Source: Kibdelosporangium banguiense (GTDB taxonomy: Bacteria > Actinomycetota > Actinomycetes > Mycobacteriales > Pseudonocardiaceae). Taken from it: a stretch of 64,000 nucleotides of DNA. Under the pieces are notes generated by a model, which did not search any database, was not told the DNA's origin, and was given only the letters and a program-made list of their open reading frames with translations. Each line of letters begins with the position of its first letter. The first letter of the stretch is position 1. The position numbers and the translations under genes were made by a program. The stretch lies in contig NZ_JAGINW010000001.1 in NCBI RefSeq assembly GCF_017876405.1, forward strand, positions 8,631,203 through 8,695,202, read 5' to 3'. This document shows positions 42,790 to 50,972 of the stretch, in pieces.

Positions 42790-44499
42790 CTATTTTGGCA
42801 GCGGGCCAGTCAGGCCAAGAAACTTCACAAGGGCCTGCAGCGGGTTCGTCAGCCGTGGAGGAGCGTCTGGTTGTGGTAGCGGCATTCCTGGACAGCTGAG
42901 GTCGCCAGCCGGTACCACGCCGTCGACCAGAAATGCTTCCACCTGGTTGTCGACACAGGGATTGCCGCCGGCGTAGATGGTGTGGTCGCCCTCACCGGTC
43001 ACGGTGAGCAGCCGGGAGCCCGTGAACCGTCGGTGGGCTCGCTCAGCGCCCTCGATAGGGGCGGCGGGGTCGTGCGTCGACTGCACCATGAGCACCGGCG
43101 GCACGCCTTGACCGGTCGGTTGAGGCAGGAACAGGTTCGGACGTTTCCAGAACACACACTGCTGGAAGATGCTGTACCAGCCGGGCAGTGGGTAGCGGCG
43201 TCCTTGGCGTTCCGACTCTCGGATGAGGCTGGTGCGATCGCCGTGCCATGGGGTGTCGTTGCAGGTGATGGCCGACATCGTCGCGGTGATCGCGTCCTCG
43301 GTTTGCTGTCCTTGCGTTTGCATGGGCAGTGGCGGACCGTGCGGCCGTCGTTTCGCAGCTTCGAGTTGGGCGGCTGCCTGCTGCGGCTGGCCAAACGCGA
43401 TCGCGTGTCCGGATGTTCCGGCCGCCGCACGCACCGCGCGAAGGAATCTGGCCAGCTTCGGGAAAAGATACTTCGTGTACAACGACATGATGATGGCCGA
43501 GTCCAGCGTCACCGCGTCGGCCGTGAGCACTTCACCGTCGATGTCCACTTCCGCCGGCCGTTCGGTCAGTGTGGCCCGTACCTGTTCGTAGACCTGCCGC
43601 ACAGCCTCCGCGGTGGTGCCCAGGTGGTACACGTTGTCATACGTGGCCACCCAAGGCAGGAAATGTTCCCGGAAACGGCGTTCGTAGCCTCGAGGCTGCC
43701 AGCGGAGTGCCGCCTGCCAGCCGGTGGTGAACTCGACGTTCGAGTCCAGCACGAACTTGTCCACCCGGTGCGGGAAGTAGGTGGCGTAGTAGGCACCCAG
43801 CCAGGTGCCCGCGGAGTACCCGATCCAGCTGATCTTCTCCTGGCCCAGCAGGTGCCGCAACAGATCGTGGTCCCGCACGGTTTGCTCGGTGGTGATATAG
43901 CGGCCCAGCTCGCCCGAGTGAGTTTGGCAGGACCTGGCGAGGAGCCGCATGGTGTCCAGGATCAGGTCGAGATTGGCCGCGCTGCGGTCCCTCGGATCCA
44001 ACGAGCTGGAGGGGGCGTTGCCACAGGAGACGTTGGTGCTGTCGCCGGTCCCCCGTACGTCGATCCCGACAACCTCCATATTGTCCAGCAGCCTGCCCCG
44101 GTCCGCCTGCAGGAAGACCAACGGCAGGAGCCGTCCCGGCACGCCGGGAACACCCGGGTTGGCCAGCACGCTGCCCCGTGGTTCCGCGCCACTGGCCGGG
44201 CGCAGGCGGCTGACCGCGATCACCACGTCGATCTTGTCCTCCGGCCGGTTCCAGTTGCGCGGCGCGGCGAACGACCCACACTCCAACCGTTCCGACCCCG
44301 GCGGCAAACCAGATGGAGGTCCCTGCGGGAAACACGACTTCCACTCGATGCGCTGGGTGAGATACCGCTCTGGAATCGGCACCGCAGACGAAGCCGCAGG
44401 AGTGGGGAATGCCGGAACAACGCCGGCGATCAACGCGACGACGACTCCCACGGCGAGCAGCAGGCTACGCCGAGCCGAGAACTCCTGTGCAGCTTCCAT
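42790..44499 (-). CDS. Secreted TAP-like alpha/beta hydrolase (tripeptidyl aminopeptidase family)
   Basis: A 569-residue exported serine hydrolase with an N-terminal signal segment (RRSLLLAVGVVVALIAGVVP). The nucleophile is in WIGYSAGTWLGAYYAT, the Asp is in MVQSTHDPAAPIEGA and the His in VTGEGDHTIYAGGNPC. The C-terminal domain is the TAP-like domain with paired Cys. Relatives are secreted tripeptidyl aminopeptidases and lipases of streptomycetes. The start is set at ATG 44499, directly before the signal; the longer reading to 44583 is unlikely. It is a single-gene unit. Confidence 0.9.
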   Translation of the reverse strand: MEAAQEFSARRSLLLAVGVVVALIAGVVPAFPTPAASSAVPIPERYLTQRIEWKSCFPQGPPSGLPPGSERLECGSFAAPRNWNRPEDKIDVVIAVSRLRPASGAEPRGSVLANPGVPGVPGRLLPLVFLQADRGRLLDNMEVVGIDVRGTGDSTNVSCGNAPSSSLDPRDRSAANLDLILDTMRLLARSCQTHSGELGRYITTEQTVRDHDLLRHLLGQEKISWIGYSAGTWLGAYYATYFPHRVDKFVLDSNVEFTTGWQAALRWQPRGYERRFREHFLPWVATYDNVYHLGTTAEAVRQVYEQVRATLTERPAEVDIDGEVLTADAVTLDSAIIMSLYTKYLFPKLARFLRAVRAAAGTSGHAIAFGQPQQAAAQLEAAKRRPHGPPLPMQTQGQQTEDAITATMSAITCNDTPWHGDRTSLIRESERQGRRYPLPGWYSIFQQCVFWKRPNLFLPQPTGQGVPPVLMVQSTHDPAAPIEGAERAHRRFTGSRLLTVTGEGDHTIYAGGNPCVDNQVEAFLVDGVVPAGDLSCPGMPLPQPDAPPRLTNPLQALVKFLGLTGPLPK

Positions 44500-44589
44500 G
44501 ATCGTTTCCCCACAATCCGGTGGTAGAAACCAGTCTCGGCCAAGAAAACCCACGGCCCAAGTGAGCCATTCACCTGGCCCCACTGGGTA

Positions 44590-44877
44590 TGGGGCGTGAA
44601 GCGCGCATACCCGACGCGCACGTCGTCTGGGGCCAGGCGAGCAGGTCGATCGCGGTTAACGCGAGCGCCAGCCCGGCTTGGTCGACTGCGAACAGCCGGG
44701 AAGGGGAACCGGCCGATAGCAGCGACTCGCCTGCCGCGACTGTCCGGATCGCGTCGAGGTCGGTGAGACTGGGCGGCACGGCACGGGATCACGCAGTACT
44801 TCCACAGTGGACCGCAGTTCGGCGCATGCTTGGCCGCAGACTTCGGTGATGATGTCCAGGGTGCGGGTGACGGCGAC
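44590..44877 (-). pseudogene. Sensor histidine kinase fragment (HisKA_3 region)
   Basis: Reads VTRTLDIITEVCGQACAELR, then STVEVLRDPVP, the end of a NarX-type dimerisation domain, then shifts frame to PPSLTDLDAIRTVAAGESLL. No His box, catalytic ATPase domain or membrane part remains. It abuts the repeat fragment at 44878. With the response-regulator scrap at 24.9 kb it could derive from one lost two-component system, but that link is speculative. Confidence 0.6.
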
Positions 44878-44892
44878 AAAGTGTCAGTGCCC
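44878..44892. repeat. Third fragment of the MITE-like element
   Basis: AAAGTGTCAGTGCCC, identical to the internal repeat of the 42.6-kb copy, exactly at the border between the kinase remnant and the LAL pseudogene. It is short, but its position at a breakpoint is suggestive. Confidence 0.45.
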
Positions 44893-44905
44893 TGTACCGA
44901 AGAAA

Positions 44906-46452
44906 TCACCGACCAACTCGTCCACCAGTTCCTGATCCAATACGAGCACCGCCAGTAGTACCGAGGTGCCGGCTCACCCGGTCGCATTCGGTTGTTCGGT
45001 TCTGGGCCTCATAGAGGTCGTAAGCCCTGTTGCCACGTGGCCGTGGCGAGGTCCGTGGCGCCGGCTGCGAGGTGGGTCTCCGCGAGGTGGTCCAAAGTAG
45101 ACGCCGCACAGTAGGCGTTGTCCAGGTCTCGGTAGAGCTGAAGAGCCGTCGAGTAGTGTGTGGCGGCTTCGGACAGCTTGCCGGTGCAGTGGGCGATGTA
45201 GCCGAGGCTGTCGAGGGTTGCGCTTCGCCGTTGCGGTCCGTGTGCTCGCGGAACAGCGGAAGGGCTTGTTCGCAGTGACTACGGGCGGCTTCGTAGTCGT
45301 TGAGCTGGGTGTGGAACCATCCCACGGCATTCAGTGCCAGCGCGGTCCAGACCGGTGTGCCCGAGTTGTGGAACAGGCTCAAGGAATGGCACGCGTGGTC
45401 CAGCGCCTTGTGGAAGTCGGCGCGTTGTTCCCAAGCCCAGCCGAGGACGTAGTGCGCACGGGCCTGGCCGGCGTCGTCGTTTGCCTGCACCGCGTCAGGC
45501 AGTAATCCAGCGCCGCCCCCATGTTGGCCCGCTCGGCCCGCAGACGCTCGGCCCATTCGTACTGGCGAGGGCCACTAACGTTCACGTCGGCCTGTTCAGC
45601 CAGGTGCAGGTAGTAGTCGCGGTGCCGGCGGAGCACCGCAGCCGTGTCACCGGCCTGCTCCAATCGCTGCCGCCCGTACTCGCGGATGGTCTCCAGGATC
45701 CGGTACCGCACTACATGCCCGCATTCGTCCCTGACCAGAACCGACTTGTCGATCAGCCCGGAAACCGCCTCGAAGACCTCGCCGGTGGCCAGCCCCGCAC
45801 CGGCACACACGCGTTCGGCGGCGTCCAGGTTGAAGTCCCCGGCGAACACCGAACACCTCGCCCAGAGCGCCCGTTCCGGCTCCGAGCACAACTCGAAGCT
45901 CCAGTCGACCGTCGCCCGCAGGGTTTGATGGCGCGGCAGGGCCGTGCGGCTCCCGGCCGTCAGGAGCGCGAACCGGTCTTCCAGCCGCTCCAGCATCTGC
46001 TCCGCGGACAAGATCGGCATCCGGACGGCGGCCAGTTCGATCGCCAGCGGCAGACCGTCCAGCCGCCGGCACAACCGCGCCACCGCGAGCCAGTTGTCCT
46101 GGCCCACCGTGAAACCTGGAGCGACCGCACTCGCTCGGTGCTCGAACAACACCAGAGCTTCCGGGGACTGTTCCGGCACCTGAGCATCGCCATCGGCCGG
46201 CGGCACGGACAGCGGCGGGACGGGCCAGAGCTGTTCACCGGGGATGCCCAGCGGCTCCCGGCTGGTGGCCAGCACAGACAGCCTCGCAGCAGCCGACAGC
46301 AACCGGGCTACGAGGTGTCCACAACACGCCAGTACGTGCTCACAGTTGTCCAGCACGAGCAGCAGGTGCTTGTCCGCCAGGAATTCGGCCAGCACGGTCG
46401 CGGCATCCCGGCGCGAATGATCGAGCAGTTCCAGCGCCGCGGAATCCAGGCT
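44906..46452 (-). pseudogene. Frameshifted LAL/AfsR-type regulator lacking its P-loop
   Basis: Encodes most of an NB-ARC/TPR regulator. It starts in HLLLVLDNCEHVLACCGHLV (Walker B) and continues with LCRRLDGLPLAIELAAVRMP and LRATVDWSFELC, then shifts frame near 45500 to RAHYVLGWAWEQRADFHKAL, again near 45215 to LDSLGYIAHCTGKLSEAATH, and once more near 45040 to YDLYEAQNRTTECDRVSRHL. The Walker A part is absent at the 5' end, which meets the 3' end of the intact LAL gene. No LuxR domain follows. It is non-functional. Confidence 0.85.
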
Positions 46453-46494
46453 TCCTCACCGATCAGCCACAGACCCCACGCAGGCGGCCTGCCA

Positions 46495-48864
46495 TCATCG
46501 GTCTCGGCCTTCTCGTTGTCGGGAGACCCACGCAGCGAGTCGGGTGCGTGTGGTGAAGCCGAGCTTGGTCAGGATGCGCTCCACATGGCCTTCCGCGGTA
46601 CGCTGGGCGATCACCAGCCGGGCGGCGATGTCCTTGTTGGACAGTCCTTGCGCGACCAGCTCGGCGACCTGCTGTTCGCGGCGGGTCAGCGGCGCCAGTG
46701 GTTCGTCGGCGGCGGCAGCAGCCACGGGGACAGGCTGGGAGCTCTCGCCGAGGGTGTAGGCGATGACCTGGTCGAGGTCGAGTTCGGTGCCGCGCTGGAA
46801 GGCAGCCTCGAACGCAGGGGTGCCCAGGGCTTGGCGGGTGCGCGCCTGGCACTCCCGATGCGGGACGGCGAAGGCCGCGGAATGGAGCAGCCCGGAGATC
46901 CCGAAGGTCCGCGTGATGTAATGGGCCGCGCCGAGCAGGACGGCGGCCCGCTCGTGCTCGCCGGCTGTCTCGGCGATCCAGGCGACCAATTCGACGGAGA
47001 GCATGAGCGCCACGGGGTCGGGCACGCTTCGCCGTAGCCGCAGAGCCTCCTGAGCGGACCTGGCCGCTTCCGCCAGGTTGCCCCCGGCCCACTGGGCGCG
47101 GCCGAGGAGGGTCAGCGCGTAGGCCAGGTACGTACGGTCGCCGTGTGCCCGGCAGATGATGCGGGCCTCCTGGCTGAGTTCCACCGTGCCGGCTAGGTCT
47201 CCGCGGAGCACACGAGTGCCGGCGAGGGCGAGACGGGCCAGCACCGCGCCGAGGTTGTCCGGCTCGCCGAGGGCCTGGTACCGCGCCAGCGCTTGCTCCA
47301 GCAGCGGGGCGGCGCGGTCCAGATCGCCGCTGAACATCGCGGAGGTTCCCAGTCGCTCGGTGGCCCAGGCCAGGATGGACGCGTCGCCCACCTGGCGGGC
47401 CAGCTCCTGCGCCTCCTCCAACCAGCGGACAGCAGCCTGAAGGTGTCCCTGGTGGCTCGCGATGAAGCCGATGGCGCACAGCGCCTTGGCTCGGTGCCTG
47501 CTCGGCTCGGCGTGCAGAGCCAGTGCCCGGTCCAGCCACTGTCGTCCTTCCGTCAGCGCGGCGGAGTGGCCCCAGTAGAACGACAGTGCTGCGGCAAGGC
47601 GCAGTCCAGCCTGGGTCTGGCCGGGGCGAGTGAGGTGGAATTCCAGTGCGAGGCGCAGGTTGGCGTGCTCGAGTCGCAGTCGCCGCAACCAGGCGGCCTG
47701 GTCGCGGCCGAACCACTCCCGTTCGCCTTGTTCAGCCAGGTGCAGGTACCAGTCGGCGTGCCGGCGCCGCAGCCGGTCCTGCTGGCCGGCCTGGCGCAGC
47801 TCGTTCTGCCCGTACTGCTGCAGCGTCTCCAGAAACCGGTACCGGGTCTGCGTGCTGTGGTTGTCCCGGATCAGGATCGACTTGTCCACCAACCCGGCCA
47901 GCAACTCGACGATGGAGTCGGCAGGCAGATCCTCACCGGCGCAGACCTCCTCGGCCGCCGGTAACCCGAAACTGCCGGCGAACACCGAGGCCCGCGCCCA
48001 GACTGCCTGCTCATCGGGGCTACACAACTGGAAGCTCCAGTCGATCACCGCCCGCAGGGTCCGATGGCGCGCCGACACCGTACGCGGACCGGTGGTCAAC
48101 AGGCCGAACCGGTCGTCCAGCCGGGCCAGGATCTGATGCGCCGAGAACACCCGCAGCCGCGCCGCGGCCAGTTCGATGGCCAGCGGCAGGCCGTCCAGCC
48201 GACGGCAGATACCAGCCACCTGCTCCTGGTTCTCAGCGGTGACCGCGAACGCCGGCACCACCGCCACAGCGCGCTCAGCGAACAACACCACCGCGCCATC
48301 CCCAGCATCCCCGGGACCGGTCCTGGCCGGCCGCGAGGCGTTGGGCGGACCGACCGACAGCGGATCGACCGGCAGGACCTGCTCACCGGACACCCGAAGG
48401 GTTTCCCGGCTGGTGGCCAGAATCCGCAGCCCGGCGGCCCCGCGCAGCACCAAGTCGGCCAGCACGGCACACTCGCCCACCAGATGCTCGCAGTTGTCCA
48501 CCACCAGCAGCACCTGTCGGTCCCGCAGGAAATCGACCAGCAGCCCCAGCGGCTCACGCCCGGTGTCGTCATGGATCTCCAGCGCCTGCACCACGGTGTG
48601 CGCCACCAGCGTCCGATCCCGCAACCCAGCCAGCTCCACCAGCCACACCCCATGGGCGAACGCCCGCCGCACCCCAGCCGCCACCCGCAGCGCGAGCCGC
48701 GTCTTGCCCACCCCACCGGCACCAGTCAACGTCAGCAGCCGACTGGCCGACAACAGCCGCCTGGCCTCGGAGATCTCCCTTCGGCGGTCCACGAAACTGG
48801 TGACCTCGGCGGGAAGATTGCCAAGGTAATGCTCCACGCTGGTGCACGACATGTGAGGTCCCAC
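46495..48864 (-). CDS. LAL-family transcriptional regulator (ATPase-TPR-LuxR)
   Basis: A 789-residue large ATP-binding LuxR-family regulator. The NB-ARC-like ATPase is at about 15-330, with Walker A TLTGAGGVGKTRLALRV, Walker B VLLVVDNCEHLVGE and ICRRLDGLPLAIELAAARLR. TPR-like repeats cover about 400-700. The C-terminal LuxR HTH is LTRREQQVAELVAQGLSNKD, then TAEGHVERILTKLGF. Such proteins activate catabolic or secondary-metabolite genes when an inducer binds the TPR region. It is intact, unlike its two broken paralogues in the window. A start at MSCTSVEHYL (48852) is also possible. Confidence 0.92.
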   Translation of the reverse strand: MGPHMSCTSVEHYLGNLPAEVTSFVDRRREISEARRLLSASRLLTLTGAGGVGKTRLALRVAAGVRRAFAHGVWLVELAGLRDRTLVAHTVVQALEIHDDTGREPLGLLVDFLRDRQVLLVVDNCEHLVGECAVLADLVLRGAAGLRILATSRETLRVSGEQVLPVDPLSVGPPNASRPARTGPGDAGDGAVVLFAERAVAVVPAFAVTAENQEQVAGICRRLDGLPLAIELAAARLRVFSAHQILARLDDRFGLLTTGPRTVSARHRTLRAVIDWSFQLCSPDEQAVWARASVFAGSFGLPAAEEVCAGEDLPADSIVELLAGLVDKSILIRDNHSTQTRYRFLETLQQYGQNELRQAGQQDRLRRRHADWYLHLAEQGEREWFGRDQAAWLRRLRLEHANLRLALEFHLTRPGQTQAGLRLAAALSFYWGHSAALTEGRQWLDRALALHAEPSRHRAKALCAIGFIASHQGHLQAAVRWLEEAQELARQVGDASILAWATERLGTSAMFSGDLDRAAPLLEQALARYQALGEPDNLGAVLARLALAGTRVLRGDLAGTVELSQEARIICRAHGDRTYLAYALTLLGRAQWAGGNLAEAARSAQEALRLRRSVPDPVALMLSVELVAWIAETAGEHERAAVLLGAAHYITRTFGISGLLHSAAFAVPHRECQARTRQALGTPAFEAAFQRGTELDLDQVIAYTLGESSQPVPVAAAAADEPLAPLTRREQQVAELVAQGLSNKDIAARLVIAQRTAEGHVERILTKLGFTTRTRLAAWVSRQREGRDR

Positions 48865-49138
48865 GTTCGATGTGCCATCCAGGCCCCGAGCCGGGCGCGC
48901 TCAGCGAGGCCACCAGAGGCCACGATGCGTTCACCATGACCATTGGCGATGCACCGCACGTTCCTCCAGTATCGGAAGAAAGATCCCCGGAGCAACCGAC
49001 AAGCGTCAAGAATGCGGCAGCAGCCCGGCATCGGGGAACGGCAAGGGCTGACGCAGTCTCGTCAACGGCCATTAGACGCCGAGAAGAACTGGGCGAAGCA
49101 GAACTCGGCGTCTGTCTACTGAGCGGCACGCAACCGGC

Positions 49139-49588
49139 TCACCAGGTCTTGCCGGCCTGCTCCCGGGTTGTGTGGTTGATCCGGTTGAAGAAGTTGGTCA
49201 AGGCGATGTTCAGGATGATCGCCGACAGTTGCTTGTCGTCGAAGTGTGTGGCGGCTGCGGTCCAGATTTCGTCGGTGACGCCGGGGGCGCCGTCTTGGAT
49301 GCGGGTGGCGGCCTCGGTGAGGGCGAGGGCCGCCCGTTCCTGTTCGGTGAAGAAGGGGGTCTCGCGCCAGGCGGCCACGTTGTGCAGGCGTTCCTCGGTC
49401 TCTCCCTGCTTCTTCGCTGAGGTGACCCCGGCGAAGACGCAGGGGCCACAGCCGTTGATCTGGCTGGCGCGCAGGTGGACCAGCCCGAGCAGGAGCGGGT
49501 CGACGCCTGCGGCGTGAATTGTCTTGTTGAGCTGCTGGATCGCGGTGATCACGTCGGGGTTCGCCTGGCTTTTCATGCGTGCCTGCAC
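49139..49588 (-). CDS. AhpD-like carboxymuconolactone decarboxylase-family protein, ECF41 partner
   Basis: A 149-residue alkylhydroperoxidase-like protein. The redox motif is in GLVHLRASQINGCGPCVFAG (CxxC with the upstream His), followed by helices ending NIALTNFFNRINHTTREQAG. It likely reduces peroxides or acts as a small oxidoreductase. GTG 49588 is chosen because AGGAG lies eight bases upstream and the protein then starts VQARMKSQANP, as in relatives. It is divergent from an ECF41 sigma factor, whose group typically controls a carboxymuconolactone decarboxylase, oxidoreductase or epimerase gene. Confidence 0.9.
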   Translation of the reverse strand: MQARMKSQANPDVITAIQQLNKTIHAAGVDPLLLGLVHLRASQINGCGPCVFAGVTSAKKQGETEERLHNVAAWRETPFFTEQERAALALTEAATRIQDGAPGVTDEIWTAAATHFDDKQLSAIILNIALTNFFNRINHTTREQAGKTW

Positions 49589-49629
49589 CGGTGTTGCTCC
49601 TTCGTCGGTTACCTGTGGCCCTCTGGGCC

Positions 49630-49646
49630 CGTCATCACCTATGACG
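49630..49646. promoter_or_regulatory. Dyad in the ECF41/AhpD divergent promoter
   Basis: CGTCAT and ATGACG pair around CACCT, 27 bp before the sigma gene and 42 bp before the AhpD gene. The two CGTC tetramers on opposite strands could serve as -10 elements for divergent ECF41-dependent promoters, but a clean TGTCACA -35 was not found. Confidence 0.35.
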
Positions 49647-49672
49647 AAGCGGATCCGAGGAAGGTAACAACC

Positions 49673-50527
49673 ATGACCGACGTGGCCGAGACGTTCGAGA
49701 CCCAGCGTGACCGGCTGCATGGGGTCGCCTACCGCATGCTTGGGTCGCACGCCGACGCCGAGGATGTGGTGCAGGAGGCATGGCTGCGGCTCTCGCGCCA
49801 GGACACCGCGGCCATTCACAACCTCGCAGGCTGGCTGACCACGGTGGTCGGCCGGATCAGCCTCGATGTCCTGCGCTCGCGCCAGGCTCGCCCCGAGGCG
49901 TCCTACGACGAGCTCGTCGTGACGGTCGACGACGGGCCCGTGCCTGAGGACGACGTGGCGCTCGCTGACTCGGTCGGGCTCGCGCTTCTCGTTGTCCTTG
50001 AGTCGCTCAGGCCGAGTGAGCGGCTGGCGTTCGTGCTGCACGATCTGTTCGCGGTGCCGTTCGACGAGATCGGCCAGATTCTCGGCAAGTCCGCCGGCGC
50101 CACCAAGATGCTCGCCAGCCGCGCCCGCAAGAAGGTGCAGGCGAGCGGGCAGCCGACGGTCGCGGGACGGGAACAGCGGGAGGTGGTCCAGGCTTTCCTG
50201 GCCGCGGCACGCCACGGTGACTTCGAGGAGTTGCTGCGTGTGCTCGATCCCGAGGTGAAACTGACCGTCGATACACCCGATGGTGCGATCGTTGTGCTTG
50301 GCGCTACCAAGGTCGCCGCCGGAGCACGGCTGCGGCTGGCTTCGGGCCTGGCTGTGCGGGCGCGGGAGGTGCTCGTCAACGGTCTTCCCGGGATCGTGTC
50401 CTGGCGCGAGGACGGCACTCCGCTCTCGGTCATGGCGTTCACCGTTGTCGACGGCCGGGTCGCCGGGATCGCGGTCGTGATCGACCCGGCCCGACTCACC
50501 TCGATGGATCTGCCGAGGCCAGAGTGA
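49673..50527 (+). CDS. ECF41 RNA polymerase sigma factor (SigJ-like) with SnoaL C-terminal domain
   Basis: A 284-residue sigma factor. Region 2 is at about 5-70 (RMLGSHADAEDVVQEAWLRL) and region 4 at about 105-160 (FAVPFDEIGQILGKSAGATK). A C-terminal NTF2/SnoaL-like domain occupies about 170-284. In ECF41 proteins this domain modulates activity in place of an anti-sigma factor; the family's NPDKL-like end appears as DPARL. It is divergent from its AhpD-like target. Its last 32 bp overlap the convergent signal peptidase gene, an unusually long overlap. Confidence 0.93.
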   Translation: MTDVAETFETQRDRLHGVAYRMLGSHADAEDVVQEAWLRLSRQDTAAIHNLAGWLTTVVGRISLDVLRSRQARPEASYDELVVTVDDGPVPEDDVALADSVGLALLVVLESLRPSERLAFVLHDLFAVPFDEIGQILGKSAGATKMLASRARKKVQASGQPTVAGREQREVVQAFLAAARHGDFEELLRVLDPEVKLTVDTPDGAIVVLGATKVAAGARLRLASGLAVRAREVLVNGLPGIVSWREDGTPLSVMAFTVVDGRVAGIAVVIDPARLTSMDLPRPE

Positions 50528-50972
50528 ACCACTGCTGACGGGACCTGACGACCCGGCCGAGGACGAGTTCGTGGGCGACGTAGCCGAACTGGCGCGAATC
50601 GACGGCGTCGGCGGCGTTGTCACTGAGCAGGATCAGGTGTCCTGGCGGTACTCGCTTGTCGCCGCTGACCGCGGCGGACACAGGTTGCGGTACCGGGTCG
50701 CCCGGCAGTGCGGCCACACGTTTGATCAGCCAGACGCGGTCGCGGGGGCCTGGTTCGTGCGTACGTGCAATGCCCGGCACCCGGGCGACGACAATGTCTC
50801 CCACCCTCAGCCGCGGCAATGACGAGCGCCGCACCCAAACCCGGTCCCCGTCCGACAAGGCGGGACTCATGCTGTCGCCTGACACGGTTACCGCCGACCA
50901 TCGGCCCGCTGCCCAGCGTGCGGCCCCGACGAGCAGGCCAAGTCCGAGCAGGCCCACGGTGAGTCGTCTCAT
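50496..50972 (-). CDS. S26-family signal peptidase dedicated to the peptide operon
   Basis: A 158-residue type I signal peptidase-like membrane protease. It has one N-terminal membrane anchor (LTVGLLGLGLLVGAARWAAG), the catalytic Ser in VSGDSMSPALSDGDRVWV and the general-base Lys in VWLIKRVAALPGD. The late LILLSDNAADAVDSRQFGYV is the conserved S26 box E (GDN.. in LepB, here SDNAADAVDSR). The active site faces outside. It is the last gene of the five-gene peptide operon and overlaps the ABC gene by 4 bp. The peptide precursor has an A-x-A-like site (VVASA), so leader removal is its likely job. Confidence 0.9.
   Translation of the reverse strand: MRRLTVGLLGLGLLVGAARWAAGRWSAVTVSGDSMSPALSDGDRVWVRRSSLPRLRVGDIVVARVPGIARTHEPGPRDRVWLIKRVAALPGDPVPQPVSAAVSGDKRVPPGHLILLSDNAADAVDSRQFGYVAHELVLGRVVRSRQQWFTLASADPSR

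Noticed and set aside
42982..44526. Long plus-strand frame opposite the TAP-like hydrolase
   Set aside because: It is a third-position shadow of the real gene in GC-rich DNA. Its translation has no domain, while the opposite strand encodes a signal peptide and catalytic triad.
45334..47037. Long plus-strand frame opposite the LAL genes
   Set aside because: It is antisense to clear LAL coding sequence, and its translation is Gln/Arg/Pro-rich without any motif.
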